Source of the DNA: Actinomycetota bacterium
GTDB taxonomy: Bacteria; Desulfobacterota; Deferrimicrobia; Deferrimicrobiales; Deferrimicrobiaceae
Length of the DNA stretch: 5,903 nt
Direction of reading: 5' to 3'
Assembly: GCA_016844415.1 (NCBI GenBank)
Contig: JAENIX010000064.1
Span: forward strand, 1-5,903
The translations under genes and the position numbers were made by a program. A model generated the notes under the pieces. It was not told where the DNA came from. It ran no database searches and saw only the letters and a list, made by a program, of their open reading frames with translations. This document shows, piece by piece, positions 1-5,903 of this stretch. Within the stretch, counting starts at the first letter, position 1. Each line of letters opens with the position of its first letter.

Positions 1-1287
1 AACCTCGTTGGAGCGTTCCATCAGCCGCGCGCCGTGTTCATCGACCACGGATTTCTCCGCACGCTGGATGACCGGGAATTGCGGTCGGGCATGGCGGAAG
101 TGGTCAAGTGCGCCCTTGCAGGCGACGCGGTGCTGTGGGAAATGCTCTGCTCGATCGGCGGACGTTGGAAGTCGATGTCCGGGCGGGAATGGCATAACGT
201 CATCCGGCGGGCCGTCGCATTCAAGGCGTCCATCGTGGTGAAGGACGAAAAGGAATCATCCGTGCGGCGCGTCCTGAACCTGGGGCACACCATCGGGCAC
301 GCAATGGAACGGGCGGCCGGGTACGGGAACCTTCTTCACGGGGAAGCGGTTGCGATGGGGCTTGCCTGGGAAGCGATCCTTTCCCGTCGCCTCGGGGTCA
401 CCCCGCCGGACGTGGAAGACCGGCTCTGTTCCCTCTTGAAAGAGATCGGGTTCGCGCTGGATGACCAGGGCATCGCGCCGGCCGCGATCGCCCAGGCGAT
501 AGGCGCGGACAAGAAGAGAATCGTGTCGGAACTGGATCTTCCGATGGTGACCGCTCCGGGCGCATTCACCATGAAGCGGGTCCCGCTGGCTCTCATCCGG
601 AGGGAATTGCCCGTCATCCGTGCCGAGATCGGGCGGAAGGGGCGCGTGACGGCGGTCGATTCCGCGGAGGAGCGGGCGTTTCGGGCCCAGATCCGGGAAG
701 GAGACCTGGAGGGAACCACGGCAGACCTCGAGCGCCGCGTGGAGTCGAATCCGCGCGACATCCGCGCCCTGGGCCTCCTGTCGGAGGCCTACATGCACGC
801 GGGCAAACATGCCGCGGCCTGGGAGACGATAAAGGAAGTCCTCCAGCAGTTCCCTGCCGATGCGGGGTCCCAGCGGCTGGCCCGCGATATAGAAGCGAAA
901 CTGCTCGGTTCCCCTCCGTCCTATGCGGACACCCGCGCGGTTCCCCTCGAGGACGTGATCCTGCTCGATGAAGGCGCCTTCGAGATCCGTGCGGCCGACT
1001 ATCCATCGGCTGTTCAGGAGAGTCCGGTCCCGGCCGGTCCCGGCGAGAAAGAGGAAACGGGGGAACCGCCGGTCCTCACGATCACGATGGCCGACGTATG
1101 CTGGGAACAGGGAGAGAGGGAAATAGCAAGCCGCATCATCGAGGAAATTCTGAGGCGCGATCCGAAGGACCACCGGGCACTGGAATGGAAGAAAACACAC
1201 GAGGAGAGGACGGTCGAGACGACCCTGGGCGTTTTCCTCGAGGCGATCGCGAAGGAGTATGGCCATGAGCTTTCGGGACCTCATTGA
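1..1287 (+). CDS. aroB: 3-dehydroquinate synthase (AroB), 5'-truncated, with C-terminal TPR-like extension
   Basis: AroB converts DAHP to 3-dehydroquinate, the second shikimate step, in the cytosol using NAD+ and a divalent metal (usually Zn2+). The reading frame is open from base 1 (NLVGAFHQP, a family hallmark), so the true start and the NAD-binding N-terminal half lie upstream; the GTG at 34 is internal. In window residue numbers the metal ligands are visible: E33 in AEVVK, H96 in LNLGHTIGH and H113 in LLHGEAVAMG. Their spacing (63 and 17) equals that of E184, H247 and H264 in E. coli AroB. The enzyme domain should end near residue 206 (FTMKRVPLALIRREL). The protein then runs on for about 220 residues without a stop: a TPR-like helix pair at ~251-287 (LLSEAYMHAGKHAAAW), an acidic/Pro-rich linker at ~290-355, and a second TPR-like unit at ~358-392 (ADVCWEQGEREIASRII). 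Such an extension is not part of standard ~360-residue AroB. It overlaps the next gene by 23 bases. The AroB call is very secure; the function of the tail is unknown. Confidence 0.95.
   Translation, partial: NLVGAFHQPRAVFIDHGFLRTLDDRELRSGMAEVVKCALAGDAVLWEMLCSIGGRWKSMSGREWHNVIRRAVAFKASIVVKDEKESSVRRVLNLGHTIGHAMERAAGYGNLLHGEAVAMGLAWEAILSRRLGVTPPDVEDRLCSLLKEIGFALDDQGIAPAAIAQAIGADKKRIVSELDLPMVTAPGAFTMKRVPLALIRRELPVIRAEIGRKGRVTAVDSAEERAFRAQIREGDLEGTTADLERRVESNPRDIRALGLLSEAYMHAGKHAAAWETIKEVLQQFPADAGSQRLARDIEAKLLGSPPSYADTRAVPLEDVILLDEGAFEIRAADYPSAVQESPVPAGPGEKEETGEPPVLTITMADVCWEQGEREIASRIIEEILRRDPKDHRALEWKKTHEERTVETTLGVFLEAIAKEYGHELSGPH
1252..1257 (+). promoter_or_regulatory. Shine-Dalgarno site for the Roadblock gene
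   Basis: AAGGAG lies inside the 3' end of the aroB frame. It is 1 base before an ATG at 1259 and 7 bases before a second in-frame ATG at 1265. The normal spacing favours 1265 as the start. Its position within the upstream coding region implies translational coupling. Confidence 0.7.
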
Positions 1288-1624
1288 AAGGATGCACGAT
1301 AAGGACGCCTGCATCAGGGGAGGGGCGCTCGCCGGGACGGACGGTCTTGCCGTGGAGGAGTGGCAGGCATCGCCGCAGATCCTCGATATGCCCGCGCTGT
1401 GCGCGGAAATGGCGCAGTTCTTCAGGGAGTCGGGTCGGATCGCAGGGGAGAGCGGCCTCGGAGCCGCTTCGGAAGTGTGCGTGGAGGGCGACCTGGGCAC
1501 GGTCATGGTCCGCCGCGTGACGGAGGATTACCTCCTCCTGCTGGTTGCGGACCCAGCATCCATACCGGGCAAGAGCCGTTTCCAGCTCAGGCAGGGCGCA
1601 AGGCGCGCGAAGGAGATGCTGTGA
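1265..1624 (+). CDS. Roadblock/LC7 (MglB-like) domain protein
   Basis: This is a 119-residue single-domain protein. It shows the Roadblock/LC7 pattern: an N-terminal helix (SFRDLIERM), a first beta hairpin around GGALAGTDGLAVEEW, a central helix (LCAEMAQFFRESGRIAGESGLG), then strands EVCVEGDLGTVMVRRV and YLLLLVADPAS, and a final helix (KSRFQLRQGARRAKEML). Members of this family dimerise and often serve as activators or scaffolds of small Ras-like GTPases, as MglB does for MglA. No GTPase is visible here, so its partner and job are unknown. The start at 1265 was chosen because AAGGAG sits 7 bases upstream; ATG 1259 would add two residues. The gene overlaps the aroB extension by 23 bases and its stop overlaps the aroQ start. 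There is no signal peptide or membrane segment, so it is probably cytosolic. The fold call rests on pattern recognition and is fairly sure; the function is not. Confidence 0.82.
   Translation: MSFRDLIERMHDKDACIRGGALAGTDGLAVEEWQASPQILDMPALCAEMAQFFRESGRIAGESGLGAASEVCVEGDLGTVMVRRVTEDYLLLLVADPASIPGKSRFQLRQGARRAKEML
1610..1615 (+). promoter_or_regulatory. Shine-Dalgarno site for aroQ
   Basis: AAGGAG lies 5 bases upstream of the GTG at 1621, inside the end of the Roadblock gene. It supports GTG 1621 as the aroQ start. The GTGA stop/start overlap is typical of translational coupling. Confidence 0.75.
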
Positions 1625-2097
1625 AGCCGGCGTCCAGGCGTCCGCAGATCCTGTTCGTGGACGGCCCGAACCTGAACGTCCTTGGTATCCGCGAACCGGA
1701 AATCTACGGAAGCATGACGCTGGCTGCGATCCGCCGCGAGATAAAGGCCGCCGCCCGGGTCGACGGCGCGGACGTGCGGTTCTTCCAGTCGAACCACGAG
1801 GGAGAAATAGTGGTAAGGCTCCAGGAGGCCCGCGGGAAAGCCGATGGCCTGGTCATCAATCCCGGGGGATACACGCATACGAGCGTCGCCATCCGGGACG
1901 CACTGATCTACTCGGGGGTCCCGGCCGTGGAGGTACACCTGAGCAATCCCGCGCGGCGGGAGCCGTTCCGTCGTACGTCCACACTTGAGGATGTGGTGGC
2001 AGGGCGCATCGCCGGCTTCGGCGGGTTCGGTTACGTCCTCGCCCTGCGGGCGATACTCCATCTATTGCGGGAAGCGGGCGGACTTGCCGGCAGGTAG
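1621..2097 (+). CDS. aroQ: 3-dehydroquinate dehydratase, type II
   Basis: This cytosolic enzyme removes water from 3-dehydroquinate to give 3-dehydroshikimate, the step directly after AroB. The protein is 158 residues, close to the usual ~145-150 of the type II family, which forms dodecamers. The diagnostic parts are present: GPNLNVLGIREPEIYG with the catalytic R24 and Y29 of the mobile lid, FFQSNHEGEIV (N58, E60), INPGGYTHTSVAIRDAL (N80), VEVHLSN with the catalytic H106, the substrate-binding Arg cluster RREPFRRTS, and the closing GFGGFGYVLAL segment. The frame stays open further upstream, but GTG 1621 is preferred because homology begins a few residues later and AAGGAG is well placed. It overlaps the Roadblock stop by 4 bases and the next gene's start by 14. 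The 3' end gives about ten residues beyond the usual C-terminus (EAGGLAGR). The identification is secure. Confidence 0.97.
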   Translation: MKPASRRPQILFVDGPNLNVLGIREPEIYGSMTLAAIRREIKAAARVDGADVRFFQSNHEGEIVVRLQEARGKADGLVINPGGYTHTSVAIRDALIYSGVPAVEVHLSNPARREPFRRTSTLEDVVAGRIAGFGGFGYVLALRAILHLLREAGGLAGR

Positions 2098-3157
2098 ATC
2101 CCGCCTCGGAAAACTGGCAACCCTTCTATCCCGGCGCCGGATCGAGCTTTTCCTCTGCGTCAGCAGGACGAACATACGCTATCTTTGCGGTTTCACGGGA
2201 AGCGACGGGATCCTGCTCGTATCCCCCGAGGAAACGGTTTTAATCACGGACGGCCGGTACGAGGAGCAGTCGCGGCGGGAGGTCCTCGGCGCGGAGGTCG
2301 TCATTTCCGACCGGAAGTGGAGGGAAGCGTCCCGCAGGATACGGCGCGTCCGTCCCTCCCGGATCGGCTTCGAGTCGCGCCACCTGTCCGTCGAGCAGTT
2401 CCGCCTCCTCTCCCGCGGCGACGCCAAGGAATGGAAGGCCCTTGCCGACCCCGTCGAGGGGCTTCGCATGCGTAAGGGAAAGGAGGAGATACTTGCCATG
2501 GAAAGGGCGGCGGTTACCGCCGCGGGCGCCCTCCTTTCCGTTCTCTCAAGGGGGCTTTGCGGCCGGAAGGAGTCGGAAGCGGCCGCGGATATCGAACGCG
2601 AAATGAAAAAGTCGGGCGCGGAGGAGGCATCCTTCCGGCCCATCGTCGCCTCGGGCCCCCGTGCCGCCATGCCCCATGCAGCCCCCACATTGTCCCGGAT
2701 AGGGGAGCGGGAAGCCGTGGTCATCGACTTCGGGGCGAGGCAGAATGGATACTGCTCGGACGAGACGGTGACCCTGCTGCCGGATAAGCCTTCCCTTGCA
2801 ATCAGGCGGGCGTTCGACGCGGTGCGCCGGGCGCAGGACGCGGGAATACGGTCGATCCGCCCCGGAGTTCCCTGCCGGGAGGTCGATGCCCGCGTGCGGG
2901 AATCTCTGGACCGCTCGGGATATTTGAAGTATTTTGTTCATTCCACCGGCCATGGCGTGGGCCTTGACATACACGAGCGCCCCTCGCTTTCGATCCGGTC
3001 AAAGGACCGTCTCGACGAGGGGATGGTGGTTACAGTGGAGCCAGGAGTGTACCTTCCCGGGGAGGGGGGGGTAAGGCTCGAAGACATGGTCCGGATAGCC
3101 GGGACGCGGGGGGAACGGATTACCTACCTTCCCAAAACGGGTTCGCGCCTGGTCTGA
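2084..3157 (+). CDS. Xaa-Pro aminopeptidase/dipeptidase, peptidase family M24
   Basis: This is a cytosolic metallopeptidase that cleaves Xaa-Pro bonds, with 357 residues from the start chosen here, matching the ~355 of YqhT/PepQ-like proteins. The N-terminal creatinase-like domain (~1-120) carries the family signature [13 protein letters not shown] at 30-42 and LITDGRY around 56. The C-terminal pita-bread domain contains all five metal ligands: D215 and D226 ([15 protein letters not shown], spaced 11 as in E. coli PepP), H290 (STGHGVG), E319 (TVEPGVY) and E333 (VRLEDMV). The supporting histidines H198, H286 and H297 are also present. TTG 2084 is the favoured start because the family N-terminus (RLGKLATLL) begins just after it; a weak GGGAAG lies 9 bases upstream. 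The frame is open back to 1985, but that would give an atypical leader fully inside aroQ. An M24 gene between aroQ and efp is a widely conserved arrangement. Whether it is an aminopeptidase P or a prolidase cannot be decided from sequence alone. Confidence 0.93.
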   Translation: MPAGRSRLGKLATLLSRRRIELFLCVSRTNIRYLCGFTGSDGILLVSPEETVLITDGRYEEQSRREVLGAEVVISDRKWREASRRIRRVRPSRIGFESRHLSVEQFRLLSRGDAKEWKALADPVEGLRMRKGKEEILAMERAAVTAAGALLSVLSRGLCGRKESEAAADIEREMKKSGAEEASFRPIVASGPRAAMPHAAPTLSRIGEREAVVIDFGARQNGYCSDETVTLLPDKPSLAIRRAFDAVRRAQDAGIRSIRPGVPCREVDARVRESLDRSGYLKYFVHSTGHGVGLDIHERPSLSIRSKDRLDEGMVVTVEPGVYLPGEGGVRLEDMVRIAGTRGERITYLPKTGSRLV

Positions 3158-3169
3158 CAGGGGAGGTTC

Positions 3170-3727
3170 ATGTACTCGACGGGGGATTTTCGCAACGGGC
3201 TGAAGATTGAATTCGACGGCGGTCCGTACATCATCGTCTATTTCCAGCATGTGAAGCCGGGGAAGGGGGGCGCCTTCGTCCGGACGAAGCTCAAGAATCT
3301 CAAGACCGGCGCAGTGCTCGAGCACACGTTCCGCAGCGGCGACAAGGTCGACAAGCCCGACCTGGAAGACCGGGAAATGCAGTTCATGTACCGGATGGAG
3401 AACGCGTGCCACTTCATGGACACCTCGACCTACGAACAGATCTACCTCGACGAGGACCACGTAGGCGATGCCGGCAACTACCTGGTGGAGAACCTGCCCG
3501 TCAAGATCCTTTTCTACCGGGGAGAGCCGATCGGGATCGAGCTTCCCATTTTCATCGAGCTTCGGGTCGTCGAGACGGAGCCGGGTGTAAGGGGGGACAC
3601 CGTAAGCGGGGGGAGCAAGCCGGCGAAACTGGAGTCCGGGGCCGTCGTCCAGGTCCCTCTGTTTCTCAACGAGGGAGACAGGATCAAGGTGGATACCCGC
3701 ACGGGGAACTATATGGAGAGAGCATAG
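3170..3727 (+). CDS. efp: Translation elongation factor P
   Basis: EF-P binds the ribosome between the P and E sites and promotes peptide bond formation at consecutive prolines. The 185-residue protein has the standard three beta-barrel domains: a KOW-like domain I (~1-63) with the tRNA-contacting loop VKPGKGGAF, an OB domain II (~65-127), and a C-terminal OB domain III with the signature motif around GSKPAKLESGAVVQVPLF followed by GDRIKVDTRTGNY. The loop-tip residue is K32, so this belongs to the lysine class rather than the arginine class rhamnosylated by EarP. No modification enzyme (EpmA/EpmB or other) is visible in the window, so the modification state is unknown. A strong AGGGGAGG (3159-3166) precedes the ATG after a 12-base gap from the peptidase stop. 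It is followed by accB after 17 bases. The identification is certain; the paralogue YeiP is unlikely given the intact canonical loop and neighbourhood. Confidence 0.97.
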   Translation: MYSTGDFRNGLKIEFDGGPYIIVYFQHVKPGKGGAFVRTKLKNLKTGAVLEHTFRSGDKVDKPDLEDREMQFMYRMENACHFMDTSTYEQIYLDEDHVGDAGNYLVENLPVKILFYRGEPIGIELPIFIELRVVETEPGVRGDTVSGGSKPAKLESGAVVQVPLFLNEGDRIKVDTRTGNYMERA

Positions 3728-3744
3728 AGGGCTAGGGAGGCGTT

Positions 3745-4173
3745 ATGAATCTCAAGGAGATAAAGGAAATCCTGGAGCTCCTGAAAGGGTCCGACGTTAC
3801 GGAGCTGGAAGTCGCCAGGGGGGAGAACGTGCTGAAGGTGCGCCGGGGAGCGCCGGCGGAAATCCGGCCGGCAGCCGCGCCGCCCCAGCCGCCTCAGGCT
3901 GCTCCGGCAAAGGAAACGGCGCCCAAGGCGAACGTCAAGGAAATCGTTTCCCCCATCGTGGGGACGTTCTACCGGGCTCCCGCGCCGGACGCCTCGCCGT
4001 TCGTGGAAGTCGGCGCGCGGGTGACCAAGGGGCAGGTGCTTTGCATCGTCGAGGCGATGAAGATCATGAACCAGATCGAGTCCGACGCGACCGGAACGCT
4101 GGCGGCCATCCTCGTGGAGAACGCCCAGCCGGTCGCATACGGGCAGCCGCTGTTCCACATCGCGACGGATTGA
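3745..4173 (+). CDS. accB: Biotin carboxyl carrier protein of acetyl-CoA carboxylase
   Basis: AccB carries the biotin that shuttles CO2 from biotin carboxylase (AccC) to the carboxyltransferase (AccA/AccD), forming malonyl-CoA for fatty acid synthesis. The 142-residue protein has the usual order: a short N-terminal helical region ([13 protein letters not shown]) with a strand pair, an Ala/Pro-rich flexible linker at ~35-62, and a C-terminal biotinyl domain at ~63-142. The biotin attachment lysine is K106 in the EAMKIMN motif, 36 residues from the C-terminus, close to the 34 of E. coli. The protruding thumb loop typical of AccB, as opposed to lipoyl or other biotinyl domains, is present around 78-86 (APAPDASPF). 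AGGGAGG at 3734-3740 sits 4 bases before the ATG. The accC start follows 12 bases after the stop, the classic accBC pair. The biotin ligase and AccA/AccD must be encoded elsewhere. Confidence 0.97.
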   Translation: MNLKEIKEILELLKGSDVTELEVARGENVLKVRRGAPAEIRPAAAPPQPPQAAPAKETAPKANVKEIVSPIVGTFYRAPAPDASPFVEVGARVTKGQVLCIVEAMKIMNQIESDATGTLAAILVENAQPVAYGQPLFHIATD

Positions 4174-4185
4174 GGTGGGGACGGC

Positions 4186-5523
4186 ATGATCCACAAGGTC
4201 CTCATCGCAAACCGCGGGGAGATAGCGGTCCGCATCATCCGGAGCTGCCGGGAGATGGGGATAAAGACCGTGGCGATCTACTCGACTATCGACAGGCACT
4301 CCATGCACGTCCGCATGGCCGACCAGTCGGTATGCGTGGGCCCCCCGGAGAGTTCGGAGAGCTACCTGAACGTTCCTTCCATATTGAGCGCAATCGAGAT
4401 CACCGATGCGGACTCGGTGCATCCCGGCTACGGTTTTCTGGCGGAGAACCCGGCGTTCGCGGAAATCTGCGAGAACTACGGCGTGAAGTTCATCGGGCCC
4501 TCCTCCGAGGCGATTCGCCGGATGGGGGACAAGGTGGAAGCGCGCCGGGCGGTCCAGAAGGTGAAGGTCCCGGTGGTCCCGGGGAGCGACGCGGCCATCA
4601 CCGAGGAGGACGAGGGGCTCAAGGTTTCAAAAGAGATCGGGTTTCCCGTCATCATAAAGGCAGCCGCGGGAGGGGGCGGGCGCGGGATGAAGATAGTGCA
4701 CAGCCCGGCCTCGTTCATCAACGCCTTTCTCACCGCCCAGTCGGAAGCGCTGTCCGCCTTCGGCGTCCCGGACGTGTACATCGAGAAGTATTTCGAGCAG
4801 TCGAGGCACGTCGAAGTCCAGATCATGGGAGACCGGTTCGGCAACGTAGTGCATCTCGGAGACCGGGACTGCTCGGTGCAGCGCCGCCACCAGAAGCTGA
4901 TCGAGGAGGCGCCCGCGCCGTTCATTCCATCGCGGATTCGCAGCCGCCTGAGGAAAGCGGCGGTGGACGCCGCCGCCGCGGTGAACTACAACAACGTGGG
5001 GACCGTTGAATTCCTTTACGTTCCCGACGGGGAGTTCTACTTCCTCGAGATGAACACCCGCATCCAGGTGGAGCACCCGGTCACGGAAGCGATCACGGGA
5101 GTGGACATCGTCCGTGAACAGTTCCGCATAGCGGACGGGAAAAAACTGCGGTTCGAGCAGAAGGACATACATTTTCGCGGGCACGCCATCGAATGCCGCA
5201 TAAACGCCGAGGACCCCGATAGCTTCGTCCCCTCCCCGGGAACGATACGTACCTGCCTCTTCCCGGGCGGGTTCGGCGTGCGCATGGACACCGCCATCTA
5301 TCCCGGCTACACGGTTCCTCCAACCTACGATTCACTCATAGCGAAACTGATCGTCCACGGCGAGGACAGGAACGAGGCGATCATGCGGATGCGGCGGGCG
5401 CTCGACGAGCTTAATATAGAGGGTGTGAAGACGACGACGGACCTCCACAAGAGGATGATGAACAATACGGACTTCACCGAAGGGCGGCTCTGGACGAATT
5501 TCATGGCGAAAAACAGGACATGA
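4186..5523 (+). CDS. accC: Biotin carboxylase subunit of acetyl-CoA carboxylase
   Basis: AccC uses ATP and bicarbonate to carboxylate the biotin on AccB. The 445-residue protein is complete and close to E. coli AccC (449). Domains in order are the N-terminal pre-ATP-grasp domain (KVLIANRGEIAVRIIRSC), the ATP-grasp domain, and the C-terminal biotin carboxylase domain. Visible key residues are HPGYGFLAEN, the ATP-binding K116 (MGDKVEA) and K158, the glycine-rich lid AAAGGGGRGMK, the metal-binding E288 and N290, the catalytic R292 and E296 (EMNTRIQVEHP), and R338 in ECRINAEDP. Several of these fall at exactly the E. coli residue numbers. The protein ends after the carboxylase domain with no fused biotinyl domain, which excludes pyruvate carboxylase or an acyl-CoA carboxylase alpha chain, and fits the adjacent separate accB. 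A GAGGTGGGG at 4172-4180 overlaps the accB stop and serves as ribosome binding site. Confidence 0.97.
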   Translation: MIHKVLIANRGEIAVRIIRSCREMGIKTVAIYSTIDRHSMHVRMADQSVCVGPPESSESYLNVPSILSAIEITDADSVHPGYGFLAENPAFAEICENYGVKFIGPSSEAIRRMGDKVEARRAVQKVKVPVVPGSDAAITEEDEGLKVSKEIGFPVIIKAAAGGGGRGMKIVHSPASFINAFLTAQSEALSAFGVPDVYIEKYFEQSRHVEVQIMGDRFGNVVHLGDRDCSVQRRHQKLIEEAPAPFIPSRIRSRLRKAAVDAAAAVNYNNVGTVEFLYVPDGEFYFLEMNTRIQVEHPVTEAITGVDIVREQFRIADGKKLRFEQKDIHFRGHAIECRINAEDPDSFVPSPGTIRTCLFPGGFGVRMDTAIYPGYTVPPTYDSLIAKLIVHGEDRNEAIMRMRRALDELNIEGVKTTTDLHKRMMNNTDFTEGRLWTNFMAKNRT

Positions 5524-5562
5524 GGGCGACGGCGACGAGCGCGGGCAGGCAGCGGCACCGCT

Positions 5563-5568
5563 AAAGGA
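5563..5568 (+). promoter_or_regulatory. Shine-Dalgarno site for the downstream TPR-like gene
   Basis: AAAGGA lies 9 bases before the GTG at 5578. A TAA in the same frame at 5572-5574 means translation cannot begin further upstream, so GTG 5578 is the earliest possible start. The rest of the 54-base gap after accC holds no gene and no convincing terminator. Confidence 0.6.
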
Positions 5569-5577
5569 CCTTAAGAC

Positions 5578-5903
5578 GTGGGTTTATTCGACGACATCAA
5601 GAAGATGTTCTCCCCCAAGGATGGGGAAAACCGTGCGTCCCTGTCGAAGCGGGTCCAGGTTTCCCCGCAGGATCCACAGGCGCGGCAGAAGCTTGGCATA
5701 TATCTCCTCCGGCAGGGGGAAGTCGTGGAGGGCCTCGACCAGCTGGCGCGCGCCGCCGTTATGTACGAAAAGGACGGGTTCGCGGGCAAGGCCGTCGCAG
5801 TCCTGCGGCATATGCTCAAGAACGACCCCGCCAACCTCGACTTCCTGCGTTGGCTTATACGTCTTTACTCCCAGGAAGGGCTCACGGCGGACGCCCAGCG
5901 GGA
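5578..5903 (+). CDS. TPR-like repeat protein, 3'-truncated
   Basis: The frame runs from GTG 5578 off the end of the window with no stop, giving 108 visible residues. The N-terminus is MGLFDDIKKMFSPKDG (first codon GTG read as Met), a soluble start with no signal peptide. Helical repeats follow: ARQKLGIYLLRQGEVVEGL (~35-53), then DQLARAAVMYEKDGFAGKA (~54-72) leading into VAVLRHMLKNDPANLDFL and WLIRLYSQEGLTADAQ. The pattern of A-x-x-Y, a G about four residues later, and L-x-x-DP at helix ends is typical of tetratricopeptide repeats, which mediate protein-protein contacts. Similar repeats occur in deltaproteobacterial TPR proteins that carry other domains further on, but the C-terminal part is outside this window, so no specific function can be given. 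It lies 54 bases after accC on the same strand and is likely cotranscribed. The coding call is well supported by start signals, frame and composition; the TPR assignment is moderately sure. Confidence 0.8.
   Translation, partial: MGLFDDIKKMFSPKDGENRASLSKRVQVSPQDPQARQKLGIYLLRQGEVVEGLDQLARAAVMYEKDGFAGKAVAVLRHMLKNDPANLDFLRWLIRLYSQEGLTADAQR

Noticed and set aside
256..1506. Long open frame of 416 codons on the minus strand
   Set aside because: It lies antisense to aroB and the Roadblock gene, its translation shows no recognisable family, and long antisense frames are expected in G+C-rich coding DNA.
1985..2083. Upstream extension of the M24 peptidase to TTG 1985 or ATG 1991
   Set aside because: The extra ~33 residues are encoded wholly within aroQ, look out-of-frame (WWQGASPASAGS), and the family N-terminus begins just after TTG 2084.
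3059..3071. G-rich run including eight consecutive Gs in the peptidase gene, as a possible frameshift or slippage site
   Set aside because: The frame is correct on both sides, from E319 through E333, so the run encodes GEGG normally with no sign of disruption.
3709..4422. Minus-strand open frame of 237 codons across accB and the accC start
   Set aside because: It is antisense to two certain genes, rich in Arg/His/Asp, with no family signature or plausible start context.
4041..5009. Open frame of 322 codons on the + strand overlapping accB and accC
   Set aside because: Its product is Gly/Arg/Pro-rich low-complexity text typical of an out-of-frame reading, and both accB and accC are secure in other frames.
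5551..5574. Short inverted repeats (AGCGG/CCGCT and AAGG/CCTT) after accC as a terminator or operator
   Set aside because: The stems are only 4-5 bases with loops of 1-4 bases and no U-tract follows; one overlaps the ribosome binding site of the next gene, so termination here is not supported.

Overview
The window is a dense, one-directional, G+C-rich bacterial operon segment with eight protein-coding genes, all on the + strand. Both ends are cut: the first gene lacks its 5' end and the last lacks its 3' end. Gene order and protein style suggest a deltaproteobacterium in the broad sense (Desulfobacterota/Geobacter-like). The order aroQ - M24 peptidase - efp - accB - accC is an old conserved arrangement, also largely found in Bacillus (yqhS-yqhT-efp ... 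accB-accC). An aroB plus roadblock/LC7 protein placed upstream fits Geobacter relatives better. This taxonomic call is inference from gene content, not a database match.

Layout. 1-1287 is the 3' part of aroB (3-dehydroquinate synthase), continuing without a stop into a ~220-residue TPR-like extension. 1265-1624 is a small Roadblock/LC7 (MglB-like) protein, overlapping the aroB extension. 1621-2097 is aroQ (type II 3-dehydroquinate dehydratase), overlapping the previous stop by 4 bases. 2084-3157 is a Xaa-Pro peptidase (M24), overlapping the aroQ end. 3170-3727 is efp (elongation factor P). 3745-4173 is accB (biotin carboxyl carrier protein) and 4186-5523 is accC (biotin carboxylase). 5578-5903 is the start of another TPR-like protein.

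How the genes work together. AroB and AroQ catalyse consecutive shikimate steps (DAHP to 3-dehydroquinate to 3-dehydroshikimate). AccB and AccC form the biotin-carboxylating half of acetyl-CoA carboxylase; AccA and AccD are not in the window. EF-P relieves ribosome stalling at proline runs, and the M24 peptidase cleaves Xaa-Pro bonds. The genes overlap or are separated by 12-54 bases, and I see no internal promoter or convincing terminator, so one polycistronic message with translational coupling is likely. There is no stretch over 300 bases without a gene, and I saw no RNA gene, mobile element, CRISPR array or repeat.

Most of the window is ordinary housekeeping sequence. The points that merit a second look are the TPR-like tail fused to AroB, the orphan Roadblock protein inserted between two shikimate enzymes, and the second TPR-like gene after accC. 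I do not see convincing evidence for a wholly new system.
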